Assembly: GCA_964551295.1 (NCBI GenBank)
Contig: CAZKDJ010000115.1
Span: 1-13,554 of the forward strand
Direction of reading: 5' to 3'
DNA: 13,554 nt
Origin: JAFGED01 sp964551295
GTDB taxonomy: Bacteria > Chloroflexota > Anaerolineae > B4-G1
Below, in pieces: positions 1 through 6,763 of this stretch. The notes under the pieces were generated by a model. That model had not been told where the DNA came from. It worked only from the letters and a program-made list of their open reading frames with translations, and did not search any database. A program made the translations under genes and the position numbers. Every line of letters starts with the position of its first letter. The first letter of the stretch is position 1.

Positions 1-774
1 CTCAACTACGCCTACCACCTGGCGCTGGTCGTCGGACAGGTGAGCGGGCTGGCGGTCTCGACGGTACTTTTTCCGCGCATGGCGGAGCAGGTTGCGGGCG
101 GAGATACGGTGGGTGTCAGAGCCAATCTTGCCGACGCGTTGGGCGTCGTGCTGCTGATCGGCCTGCCGGCGGCCGGCGGCCTCGTCGTGCTGCGCACGCC
201 CATCGTGCGCGTCATGTTCGAGCACGGGGCCTTTGACCCGGCTGCGACGGCGGCCGTCAGCGCGCCGCTGGCGTGGTACGCGCTGGCGGTATTGATCGAC
301 GCACTCTGCCAGCCATTCTGGCGCGTGATCTATGCCTTGCGCAGTTCGTGGACCGTGCTGGCCGTCAACGGGCTGCAGACGGGCCTGCGCCTGGTGGGCA
401 ACCTGGCGTTCATCCCCGGTGTTGGTTACAATGGCCTAGCCCTCTCGGCCGCCCTGGGGTTGGCCGTACAGGCATTGGTGCTGGGGTGGCTGGTGAGACG
501 TCGCCTGGGGCGTTATCTGACGCGCGCCTGGTGGTGGGACGCGGCGCGCGTTTCGCTCGCCGCGCTCCTGATGACCGGTGTGGTGCTGTCGTTGGCGGCG
601 CACCCTGCCGATAGGCCCGGCGGCTGGCCGCTTGGGGGCGCGTTGCCCGGCGCTTCGGCACTTGTCAGACTGGTGGTCGGTGGTATCATAGGTGGGCTGG
701 TATACGTGCTGGTTCTGTGGGGCCTGGGGTATCGGACTGGCTTAAGGACACAGGTTGGAAGCGGAAAGGAGTGA
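1..774 (+). CDS. murJ: MurJ/MviN-family lipid II (or lipid-linked glycan) flippase, 5'-truncated
   Basis: C-terminal part of a multi-spanning MOP-superfamily flippase. The reading frame is open from base 1, so the gene begins upstream of the window; the ATG at 40 is only an internal Met. MurJ-type landmarks are visible: VLFPRMAEQ followed by a Pro-containing helix (LPAAGGLVVL), then the IVRVMFEHGAFD segment, and an R-x-IYALRSSW segment matching the 'YAL-D-x-x-P' region of the family. Several hydrophobic helices follow, to a stop at 772-774. Family members move undecaprenyl-linked precursors (lipid II for MurJ) across the cytoplasmic membrane. Because the next genes are a Wzy-like protein and glycosyltransferases, this copy may serve exopolysaccharide export (a Wzx-like role) rather than, or as well as, peptidoglycan; that is inference. 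Its stop lies just downstream of the Shine-Dalgarno of the next gene, so the two are probably translationally coupled. Family call is fairly sure; substrate unknown. Confidence 0.8.
   Translation, partial: LNYAYHLALVVGQVSGLAVSTVLFPRMAEQVAGGDTVGVRANLADALGVVLLIGLPAAGGLVVLRTPIVRVMFEHGAFDPAATAAVSAPLAWYALAVLIDALCQPFWRVIYALRSSWTVLAVNGLQTGLRLVGNLAFIPGVGYNGLALSAALGLAVQALVLGWLVRRRLGRYLTRAWWWDAARVSLAALLMTGVVLSLAAHPADRPGGWPLGGALPGASALVRLVVGGIIGGLVYVLVLWGLGYRTGLRTQVGSGKE
765..771 (+). promoter_or_regulatory. Ribosome binding site deciding the start of the Wzy-like gene
   Basis: AAAGGAG lies 7 nt before TTG at 779 and overlaps the last codons of the flippase gene. The upstream in-frame TTG at 755 lacks such a site, so 779 is preferred. 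Confidence 0.55.
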
Positions 775-778
775 GTTT

Positions 779-2794
779 TTGGAAGTGGAGGAGGTAACCG
801 ACACACACGTGCGTACCAAGGCATCTTTGCTAGACAGGGTGTTGCTGGTTGGACTGATCGTATTCCTCGCGGCTTTGCCGTTTCACCTGGTCATCAAGGA
901 TCTCATCCCCGGCTGGTTTGGCACGTACTGGAAAGAGATGCTCCTGGGGCTTCTGCTACTGCTGTGGGGCATCCGGTGCATCCAGCGCCGGCGTCTTTTG
1001 CTGACGGATACCCCGCTCGATGTGGCGGTGCTGGCCTACGTGGGCCTGCTGATCCTGCGCTTGGCGCTCGATCGCTCGAAGTGGGTGTCCGCCTGGGGAT
1101 TGTATGCCTCGGCCATGTACGTGCCGTTGTTCTGGTTGGTGCCGACGGTGCTGCGCTACATGGGTGGCAGGCCTGGCGTCAGGTGGGTCAGGGGCGTGTT
1201 TGCGCTGTTGGTCATCATCGGCGGAATCGCGGCGCTGGGCGGCGTGGTCGAGTTCGTGCTCGACACGCCGTTGTGGCCCTCGAGCGAATTGACGCAGCGG
1301 CAGGGATTCCCCGACATGTACATCTACGGCACGCACATACGCCGCGTCTACTTTACGTTCGATTCCCCGGCGACCCTGGCCAATACCCTGGGGCTGATCC
1401 TGCCCTTGGCGCTGGTGTTGGCGATCGTGGCCCGCCGGTGGTGGGCCCGTGTGGCGGCCGGGCTGGCGGTTGTCCTGATGGTGGCCTGCATCGTGGTCAC
1501 ATTCAGCCGCGGCATCTGGGTGGCGACCGCCTTTTCCCTGGTCGGGATGGGGCTGCTCAGCGTGTTGAAGGGGGGATTTCCGCGACGCGATGCCGAGGGG
1601 CGGGATTTCGCCAGGATTTTGCGCGAAAACTGGCGCAAATTGTTGGTTGCCGGTGGAGCGCTGGCCCTGATCGGCCTGGCGTGGCTTCTCGTGACCACCT
1701 TGAGGCCCGGTCGGTCGGCCTCCGCCCGTCAAGGCGTCGTCGAGCTATCGCCGGCGGCCTACGACAGCGCCCCCGTCACCCGCGTCGAGCAGGCGTTGGT
1801 CGAGGTTGAGCCCATCCACGGCCAGGCCGGCACCCAGACCTGGACGCTGATCGACCCGATCGCGGGTGATGAGGACGCGCGCGCCGTGATCTACGAGCAT
1901 CCGCCGGAAAGCGGCAAGGTGGAGGTCATCTATCGCGTCGAGGTTCCCCAAGCCGGGGCGTTCCGTTTCGCCATCGCCCTCTCGCCCGAAGTCTGGTCCC
2001 CCGAGCAGGGGGATGGTGCCGATTTCAAGGTCTATGTGGCCCATGCCGATGCCCCGGGGGAGGGAGCGTTTGCCTTCATCCGGTATGTCAATCCCAAGTA
2101 TAACCCCAACGATCGCCGCTGGCGCAATTTCCTGGTGGATCTTTCGCCGTGGGCGGGCCATGCTGTGAACCTGAGCCTCATCACCACGGCGGGACCGGCC
2201 GATGATTGGGCCTTTGATTGGGCGGGATGGGCCGAGCCACAGATTGTGAGTGTCGAGCCGGGCTATTTTGCCTCGGTCCAGACGGAGAACGCCATCCTGC
2301 GCCACACGGGCTCCATCCTGGACTGGACGACGGATGACACGAACCGCGACCGGTTGGCGGCCTGGAGCCTGTCGCTGGATGCGTGGCTCGAATCGCCGCT
2401 GTGGGGCCAGGGGCTGGGATCAACCGGCGTGGCTGCCCTGCGCACCAGGCCGGAAAGCGCGCTGGTGACCGAAAGTCAGGTACTCAAGGCCCTGGTTGAG
2501 CTGGGACTGCCCGGGTTGCTGGCCTGGGCTTTTCTCTGGTTCCAGATCGCGCGCGTTGGCTATCGAGCCTATGGTTTAGCCGAGGAGAGGACGGGGCAGT
2601 GGGTTCTGCTGGGCATATTGGTCAGCCTTTTGACCATCTTTATCGAGGGTTGGGTGTACCAGAACCTGGAGGCCAAACAGGTCAACGCCTATTTCTGGAC
2701 CTTGGTCGGGACGCTGGCCTTTTTGGTAGGGCAACGGCCTGAGAGTTCGCACCCTGATCAGAACCGCGACTCGACGGTGACTGTGTCCGCTTAG
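779..2794 (+). CDS. O-antigen ligase/polymerase (Wzy/WaaL-type) with large soluble insert
   Basis: Integral membrane protein of about 671 aa; a TTG start at 779 is chosen over TTG 755 because of the Shine-Dalgarno. About eight hydrophobic helices occupy the first 300 residues, including the Wzy_C-like VTFSRGIWVATAFSL segment with its conserved Arg. A long hydrophilic region of roughly 220 residues follows (about 310-530). The C-terminal pair or trio of helices begins at the 'SQVLKALVELGLPG' motif typical of the family. The family transfers or polymerises lipid-linked glycans on the outer face of the cytoplasmic membrane. The insert is rich in beta-strand-like sequence (IYRVEVPQAGAFRFAI, WRNFLVDLSPWAGHAVNLSL, FDWAGWAEPQIV) and looks like a jelly-roll/galactose-binding-like domain, which is my inference. 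The classic WaaL/Wzy 'H-N' motif before the last helices reads T-E-S-Q here. At 671 aa it is much longer than the usual 400-450. It sits between a flippase and a GT2, as expected in a polysaccharide locus. Ligase versus polymerase cannot be decided. Confidence 0.8.
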   Translation: MEVEEVTDTHVRTKASLLDRVLLVGLIVFLAALPFHLVIKDLIPGWFGTYWKEMLLGLLLLLWGIRCIQRRRLLLTDTPLDVAVLAYVGLLILRLALDRSKWVSAWGLYASAMYVPLFWLVPTVLRYMGGRPGVRWVRGVFALLVIIGGIAALGGVVEFVLDTPLWPSSELTQRQGFPDMYIYGTHIRRVYFTFDSPATLANTLGLILPLALVLAIVARRWWARVAAGLAVVLMVACIVVTFSRGIWVATAFSLVGMGLLSVLKGGFPRRDAEGRDFARILRENWRKLLVAGGALALIGLAWLLVTTLRPGRSASARQGVVELSPAAYDSAPVTRVEQALVEVEPIHGQAGTQTWTLIDPIAGDEDARAVIYEHPPESGKVEVIYRVEVPQAGAFRFAIALSPEVWSPEQGDGADFKVYVAHADAPGEGAFAFIRYVNPKYNPNDRRWRNFLVDLSPWAGHAVNLSLITTAGPADDWAFDWAGWAEPQIVSVEPGYFASVQTENAILRHTGSILDWTTDDTNRDRLAAWSLSLDAWLESPLWGQGLGSTGVAALRTRPESALVTESQVLKALVELGLPGLLAWAFLWFQIARVGYRAYGLAEERTGQWVLLGILVSLLTIFIEGWVYQNLEAKQVNAYFWTLVGTLAFLVGQRPESSHPDQNRDSTVTVSA

Positions 2795-2801
2795 GGCTGA
2801 A

Positions 2802-3833
2802 ATGGGTAACGCACCCGTATCGGTCGTCATTGTCAACTGGAACCACGGTGACTTTATCGGGGGGTGCCTGGAGGCGTTGTTCGCCCAGGAGGGGGCCGCC
2901 TTCGACGTCACCGTGGTTGACAACGGGTCTACGGACGGTTCGCGGGAATGGGTGCCAAGCCGTTATCCGGACGTGCGTGTGTACGCGTTTTCGGAGAATC
3001 GCGGCTTTTCACAGGCATTCAATTATGGGGCAACACGGGCGCGCGGCGCCTTTGTCCTTTCGCTGAACCCGGACGTCACGGTTATGCCGGGCTTTGTGCG
3101 CGAGCTGCTGTGCGCCGCGGACCAGGGGGAGAACGTCGGCATGGTGGCGCCAAAGTTACTGCGGGCCGATGACCCAACAAGGTTGGACTCGACCGGTCTC
3201 TTCGTTGACCGCCGACGTCGTCCCTACGATCGAGGACAGGGTGAAATCGACCGCGGACAATACGACGCGCTGACGAACGTCTTTGGCGCTTCTGGCGCCG
3301 CCGCGCTCTACCGTCGGGATATGCTGGAGGATCTGCCTCTCGATGGGGCGTATTTTGACGAGGATTTCTTTGCCTACTACGAGGACGCCGACTTGGCCTG
3401 GCGTGCCCGGCTGCGCGGGTGGCGTTGTGTGTACGCACCCGGCGCGGTCGCCACGCACAAGCGTGGATGGGGCGACACACTTTGCAAACGGGGGCACGCG
3501 GCGAAAGGTTCTGCCGGGCCGAGGTTGGCCCTGCGCAACCGCTATCTGATGACCTTGAAAAACGATGCCTGGCGGTATACCCTGCTTGACCTGCCGTTGA
3601 TCCTGGGGGCGGAGCTGCCTCGCCTGGCCTATGCCGCCGTGGCCGTGCCGGGGACTTTGTTGGGTCTATTGGACTTGGTACGGGCAAGGCCGTCGGCTCT
3701 GCGCAAGAGACGGCGAATCCGCGCCCGTCGAACTGTCGATGATGCCACCGTTCGACGCTGGTTTGTGGCACCAGGGGCCGCTGCGAGGGAGGATCGTGAT
3801 GGGAGCACCTATCGATCGGACAGGCGCGAGTAG
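2802..3833 (+). CDS. Glycosyltransferase family 2 (rhamnosyltransferase-like)
   Basis: A 343-aa cytoplasmic or membrane-associated GT-A fold glycosyltransferase. The N-terminus SVVIVNWNHGDFIGGCLEAL is the standard GT2 opening. VVDNGSTDGS (about 38-47) is the nucleotide-binding turn, and SENRGFSQAFNYG (64-76) is the signature of WbbL-type rhamnosyltransferase relatives. NPDV (89-92) stands in the DXD position, and EDADLAWR with acidic Glu194/Asp195 fits the catalytic-base region; His219 follows (VATHK). The C-terminal part holds an amphipathic or hydrophobic segment (LLDLPLILGAELPRLAYAAVAVPG) that may attach it to the membrane, then a basic tail. ATG at 2802 lies 7 bp after the previous stop, with only a weak Shine-Dalgarno, which suggests translational coupling. 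It presumably adds one sugar to a lipid-linked glycan; donor and acceptor cannot be read from sequence. Confidence 0.85.
   Translation: MGNAPVSVVIVNWNHGDFIGGCLEALFAQEGAAFDVTVVDNGSTDGSREWVPSRYPDVRVYAFSENRGFSQAFNYGATRARGAFVLSLNPDVTVMPGFVRELLCAADQGENVGMVAPKLLRADDPTRLDSTGLFVDRRRRPYDRGQGEIDRGQYDALTNVFGASGAAALYRRDMLEDLPLDGAYFDEDFFAYYEDADLAWRARLRGWRCVYAPGAVATHKRGWGDTLCKRGHAAKGSAGPRLALRNRYLMTLKNDAWRYTLLDLPLILGAELPRLAYAAVAVPGTLLGLLDLVRARPSALRKRRRIRARRTVDDATVRRWFVAPGAAAREDRDGSTYRSDRRE
3785..3792 (+). promoter_or_regulatory. Ribosome binding site for the GT4 gene (ATG 3799)
   Basis: GAGGGAGG lies 6 nt before ATG 3799, inside the 3' end of the GT2 gene. A second strong site (GAGGAGGG, 3835-3842) precedes an in-frame TTG at 3847, so two starts are credible. 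Confidence 0.5.
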
Positions 3834-4971
3834 CGAGGAGGGAAAGTTGAACATCTTGTTGGTCTATTATGAGCCGATACCGGCCGGCCAAACAACCCAC
3901 GTGCTGTCTTTGGCCCGTGGGTTGCGTGCGCGGGGTCATCGTGTGTCGGTGGTCTTGCCCGCCGACCTTGACCGCAGCATAAAAGCCTTCCAAGCGATAG
4001 ACGTCGACGTCGTTCCCCTGCCACTGCGAAAGGTGCTTTGGCATCCCCGGTCCGTCTTTTCCTTGGCCCGGTTGGTGGGCCTGGGATCGGGACGGGCCCC
4101 CGATGTGGTGCATATCCACAGCCAGGAGGCGGGCTTGCTGGGACGCGCCACGGCGTGGGTGGGTGGGGCGCGGGCCGTTGTCTACACGCCCCAGGTGATC
4201 GATATCCGACGCGCACGCTGGCATTGGTTGTACGTCTTGGCGGAACACCTTCTCGCTCACATGACCGACGTGGTCATCTCCGTTAGCGAGGCGGATCGCG
4301 AGCGTATGATTCGGTGGGGGATTCCGGCTCGAAAGATCGCTCATGTGCCCAACGCCGTCGATCTGAATGGGGCCGGCGGCTGTGGCGATTCCGCTGGTGT
4401 GCGAAAGGCGCTGGGGCTGGACGAGGGGCGTCCCTTGGTGATGCAAGTGGGCCGGTTGAGCGCCCAGAAGAACCCGCTGGCATTTGTAGAGGGGGCGGCC
4501 CGGGTGATTCGGGAGCGTCCGGACGCTCAATTCATCCTGGTCGGCGAAGGGCCCATGCGGGAAGCCGTCGCCCTGCGTGCGGAAGCCCTGGGTCTGGATG
4601 GGGCCGTCCGCTTGTTGGGTTGGCAGGATAATGCCGCGGACCTGATGGTGGCGGCCGACGTCGTGAGCTTGACTTCCGAATGGGAGGGCATGCCCCATGC
4701 GTTGCTCGAAGCTATGGTCAAGTCGCGGCCGGTCGTAGCCACGGCCGTCAACGGCTGCCCGGAAGTCGTCGCGGATGGGGAGACCGGTTTCCTGGTGCCG
4801 CGGGGAGACGTGGGCTCTTGGGCCAAACGCGTGGTCGATCTGCTGAACGATCCTGTGCGGCGGGATGAGATGGGGCGGCGGGGCAGGGATCGGGTGGAGG
4901 ACGTATTCTCACTGGAGCGAATGGTGAGCTGTATCGAGGGGCTCTACCTCCGTATTGCAAAGACGGGGTAA
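3799..4971 (+). CDS. Glycosyltransferase family 4 (GT-B fold)
   Basis: About 390 aa from ATG 3799, overlapping the GT2 gene by 35 bp. The homologous core begins at LNILLVYYEPIPAGQTTHV, so the TTG at 3847 with its own Shine-Dalgarno is the alternative start. N-terminal GT-B domain: the GGxxx-like region is represented by AGQTTHVLSLARGLRARGH, then VVHIHSQEAGLLGR. C-terminal domain: VMQVGRLSAQKNPLAFVEG (nucleotide-sugar site), FILVGEGPMRE, and SEWEGMPHALLEAMVKSRPVV. The last holds the E-x7-E motif (Glu296 and Glu304 from ATG 3799) of retaining GT4 enzymes, and GCPEVVADGETGFLVP follows. The family builds lipopolysaccharide, capsule, exopolysaccharide or phosphatidylinositol mannoside chains from nucleotide sugars at the inner membrane face. 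It is the last gene of the + strand operon; 105 bp separate it from the convergent radical SAM gene, with no clear terminator hairpin. Specific sugar unknown. Confidence 0.88.
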   Translation: MGAPIDRTGASSEEGKLNILLVYYEPIPAGQTTHVLSLARGLRARGHRVSVVLPADLDRSIKAFQAIDVDVVPLPLRKVLWHPRSVFSLARLVGLGSGRAPDVVHIHSQEAGLLGRATAWVGGARAVVYTPQVIDIRRARWHWLYVLAEHLLAHMTDVVISVSEADRERMIRWGIPARKIAHVPNAVDLNGAGGCGDSAGVRKALGLDEGRPLVMQVGRLSAQKNPLAFVEGAARVIRERPDAQFILVGEGPMREAVALRAEALGLDGAVRLLGWQDNAADLMVAADVVSLTSEWEGMPHALLEAMVKSRPVVATAVNGCPEVVADGETGFLVPRGDVGSWAKRVVDLLNDPVRRDEMGRRGRDRVEDVFSLERMVSCIEGLYLRIAKTG

Positions 4972-5076
4972 CGATCCTTGCAATCCCGCAGGGCTTGGTT
5001 CACTCGCTGGCATCGTTTTGACCGCTTGGTCTCGACTCGTGGCAGGGGCTCCGGCAGGTCTATCGATGGTATCTTC

Positions 5077-6549
5077 TCAATAAGTAGGGGAAGATGGGGG
5101 GTGTGAGGGGGAGAGCAAGTGCTTCAAAAAGACGCGGGCTGCCTTAAAGATGCGCCTGGCCTCGCTGGGGTGAGCGACTACCTGCCGCGCCTTGTCCAAC
5201 AGGTAGCGTGGGCGCAGGTAGAAGGAACGCCGTGCGGCGTCGCACCATTCGACCATCTCCTCGGCCGGCAGATGGGGGAGGCTGACGGTGGCGCGGTGAA
5301 GCCCCTCGGGCGTCAGCCACTGTCGGAAATCCTCGCTGGTGAGATAGCCACTGCGCTTTGCCCACGCGTATGCCTCCGTGCCGGGATAGACCATCAGGGG
5401 GAAGAACTGGGCCGTGTCCGGTCTGAGCCGCTTGGCCAGCCGCAGGGTCTTGTCCAGGGAGTCACGGGTCTCGCCGGGAGTACCGGCCATGAAGCAGCCG
5501 TGAACCAGGACGCCCGCCCGGCGCGCGTTCTCTTGGAAGGCTTGGAATTGCTCCACCTTGACTCCTTTGTGCATGGCGTCCAGCACAGCCTGGTCGCCAC
5601 TTTCGAAGCCGACGCACAGGAGGCGCAGCCCGGCCTCTTTCAACCAGCGGAGCGCCTCATAGCTGACATCGGGACGCGAGTTAGCTGTGAAAGACAGCTT
5701 GTTGCCCCGGTTGATCAGTTCTCTGGCCAGCGCGATGGCGCGGTCTTTGTCTACGGTGAGTGTGTCGTCCTCGATGAACACTTCCTTGACCTGGGGAAGC
5801 TCGTGGGCGATGAACTCGAACTCGCTGGCGACGTCGGCGACGCTGCGCGTGCGGTATCTGTGACCGGTCAGCGTCTGCGGCCAGACGCAGTACATGCACC
5901 GATAAGGACATCCCCTGCCGGTGACGATCGCGACCTCGGGATAGCGGGTGATGGAGTAGAAATAATCCTCGATCCGCAGGTGGCGCTTGTAGGTTTGGCT
6001 GACAAAGGGCAGGGCGTCGAGGTCGCTTATGAACGGACGGTCCGCGTTGTGTACGATCGTGCCGTCGTCTTCCCGATAGCTCAGGCCCACGATATCCTGC
6101 AAGGCGCTTGCACCATCCAGCGCCCGGGCCAGGTCCCGGACGGTATAGTCGTATTCCCTTCTCGCCACGCCGTCGACCGCGGAACCGAGTTGCAGGCTGG
6201 CCTCGGGCAGTGCCGATACGTGGGGACCGACGAGGAGGATAAAGGCATCGGGAACACGGCGCTTGATCGCCTCGGCAACTTTTACGTCATTGTGGATGCT
6301 GGGTGTGCTGGTATCTATCACGACCAAGTGAGGACGGAGATCGCCGACGAGGGCGAGCACATCCGGCAGCTTGTGGCCCGCTGCTGGCGCGTCGACGAGT
6401 CTGGCATCGAATCCGTCTTGCTCCAGCACGCCGGTGGCGTAGGCCAACCAGATTGGGTAGTACATCACGCCGCTCTTGATGACGGCCGGGCTGCGCTGTG
6501 AGCGTGAGTATTTGGGGTGAAAAGGGGGGTTCAGCGTGAGTACGTTCAT
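5077..6549 (-). CDS. B12-binding-type radical SAM protein
   Basis: A 490-aa protein. N-terminus (1 to about 150) is a Rossmann-like cobalamin-binding-type domain (MNVLTLNPPF, LAYATGVLEQDGFDARLVDAP, LVVIDTSTPSIHND, FILLVGPHVSALPE), but the DxHxxG Co-ligand motif is absent, as in many members of this class. The radical SAM core (about 200-420) carries GRGCPYRCMYC with the CxxxCxxC cysteines at 214, 218 and 221 for the 4Fe-4S cluster, then FIEDDTLTVDK, GFESGDQ and GTPGETRDSL. A C-terminal helical region follows. Relatives methylate or rearrange unactivated carbons. The layout recalls the hopanoid enzyme HpnJ and the uncharacterised radical SAM proteins found in polysaccharide loci; I cannot choose between them. 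ATG at 6549 has a GGAGG 12 nt upstream, a long spacing. It is convergent with the GT operon and divergent from the GT2-phosphoglycosyltransferase gene, which suggests a role in lipid or glycan modification (inference). Confidence 0.85.
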   Translation of the reverse strand: MNVLTLNPPFHPKYSRSQRSPAVIKSGVMYYPIWLAYATGVLEQDGFDARLVDAPAAGHKLPDVLALVGDLRPHLVVIDTSTPSIHNDVKVAEAIKRRVPDAFILLVGPHVSALPEASLQLGSAVDGVARREYDYTVRDLARALDGASALQDIVGLSYREDDGTIVHNADRPFISDLDALPFVSQTYKRHLRIEDYFYSITRYPEVAIVTGRGCPYRCMYCVWPQTLTGHRYRTRSVADVASEFEFIAHELPQVKEVFIEDDTLTVDKDRAIALARELINRGNKLSFTANSRPDVSYEALRWLKEAGLRLLCVGFESGDQAVLDAMHKGVKVEQFQAFQENARRAGVLVHGCFMAGTPGETRDSLDKTLRLAKRLRPDTAQFFPLMVYPGTEAYAWAKRSGYLTSEDFRQWLTPEGLHRATVSLPHLPAEEMVEWCDAARRSFYLRPRYLLDKARQVVAHPSEARRIFKAARVFLKHLLSPSHPPSSPTY

Positions 6550-6602
6550 GGTTCTCTTGAACCTCCAGTCGCCGGTTGAGTGTCACCCACGGCGACGACA
6601 AA

Positions 6603-6640
6603 GCCTGACCAGTACCTGGCGCTGGTACTTGACGCCAGGC
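6603..6640 (-). promoter_or_regulatory. Inverted-repeat structure in the leader of the radical SAM gene
   Basis: Two alternative pairings overlap here. One pairs GCCTG (6603-6607) with CAGGC (6636-6640) around an inner AGTACC/GGTACT stem (6611-6616 with 6624-6629). The other pairs CCTGGCG (6615-6621) with CGCCAGG (6633-6639). It lies about 55-90 nt before the radical SAM start. No T-run follows on either strand, so it is not an intrinsic terminator. Its function is unknown; it could be an operator or an mRNA leader fold. Confidence 0.35.
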
Positions 6641-6709
6641 GACGTGGTGCCCGTGGGAGTGTAAAACGTTGCGATTGCTCTTGAGTAGAACTTGTGTTCG
6701 CCTGGCTGG

Positions 6710-6738
6710 ATTATACAGCAGCCTGACGCATACTGCAA
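6710..6738 (-). promoter_or_regulatory. Candidate sigma70-type promoter for the radical SAM gene
   Basis: On the minus strand a perfect TATAAT (6710-6715) is preceded by TTGCAG (6733-6738) with a 17-bp spacer. A start near 6703 would give a leader of about 150 nt. The -35 matches consensus only at TTG. The same stretch also lies just upstream of the divergent + strand gene. Confidence 0.4.
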
Positions 6739-6753
6739 ATCCCCCAGGGCATT

Positions 6754-6758
6754 GGAGG
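6754..6758 (+). promoter_or_regulatory. Ribosome binding site deciding the start of the GT2-phosphoglycosyltransferase gene
   Basis: GGAGG lies 5 nt before GTG at 6764. The frame is open farther upstream to a TTG at 6692, but those residues do not resemble a GT2 start, whereas VISVIVPAYN does. Confidence 0.5.
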
Positions 6759-6763
6759 TATCG

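Noticed and set aside
956..1732. Minus-strand open frame opposite the Wzy-like gene
   Set aside because: Gln/His/Arg-rich translation typical of an antisense shadow of hydrophobic GC-rich codons.
3082..4698. Long minus-strand open frame (538 codons) opposite the GT2 and GT4 genes
   Set aside because: It is antisense to two clear glycosyltransferases, has low-complexity Pro/Arg/Gln-rich content and no known motif. It is a high-GC shadow.
4972..5076. Terminator between the convergent GT4 and radical SAM genes
   Set aside because: I found no GC-rich stem followed by a T-run on either strand.
5087..5111. G-run cluster with G-quadruplex potential
   Set aside because: It encodes the Pro/Ser-rich tail of the radical SAM protein on the other strand; G-runs are explained by CC-rich codons, and only three runs are cleanly separated.
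5119..6501. Plus-strand open frame (460 codons) opposite the radical SAM gene
   Set aside because: Antisense to a protein with CxxxCxxC and other family motifs; no motif of its own.
6692..6763. Longer N-terminus for the GT2-phosphoglycosyltransferase from TTG 6692
   Set aside because: The added residues do not resemble a GT2 start and overlap the minus-strand promoter, while GTG 6764 has a GGAGG 5 nt upstream.
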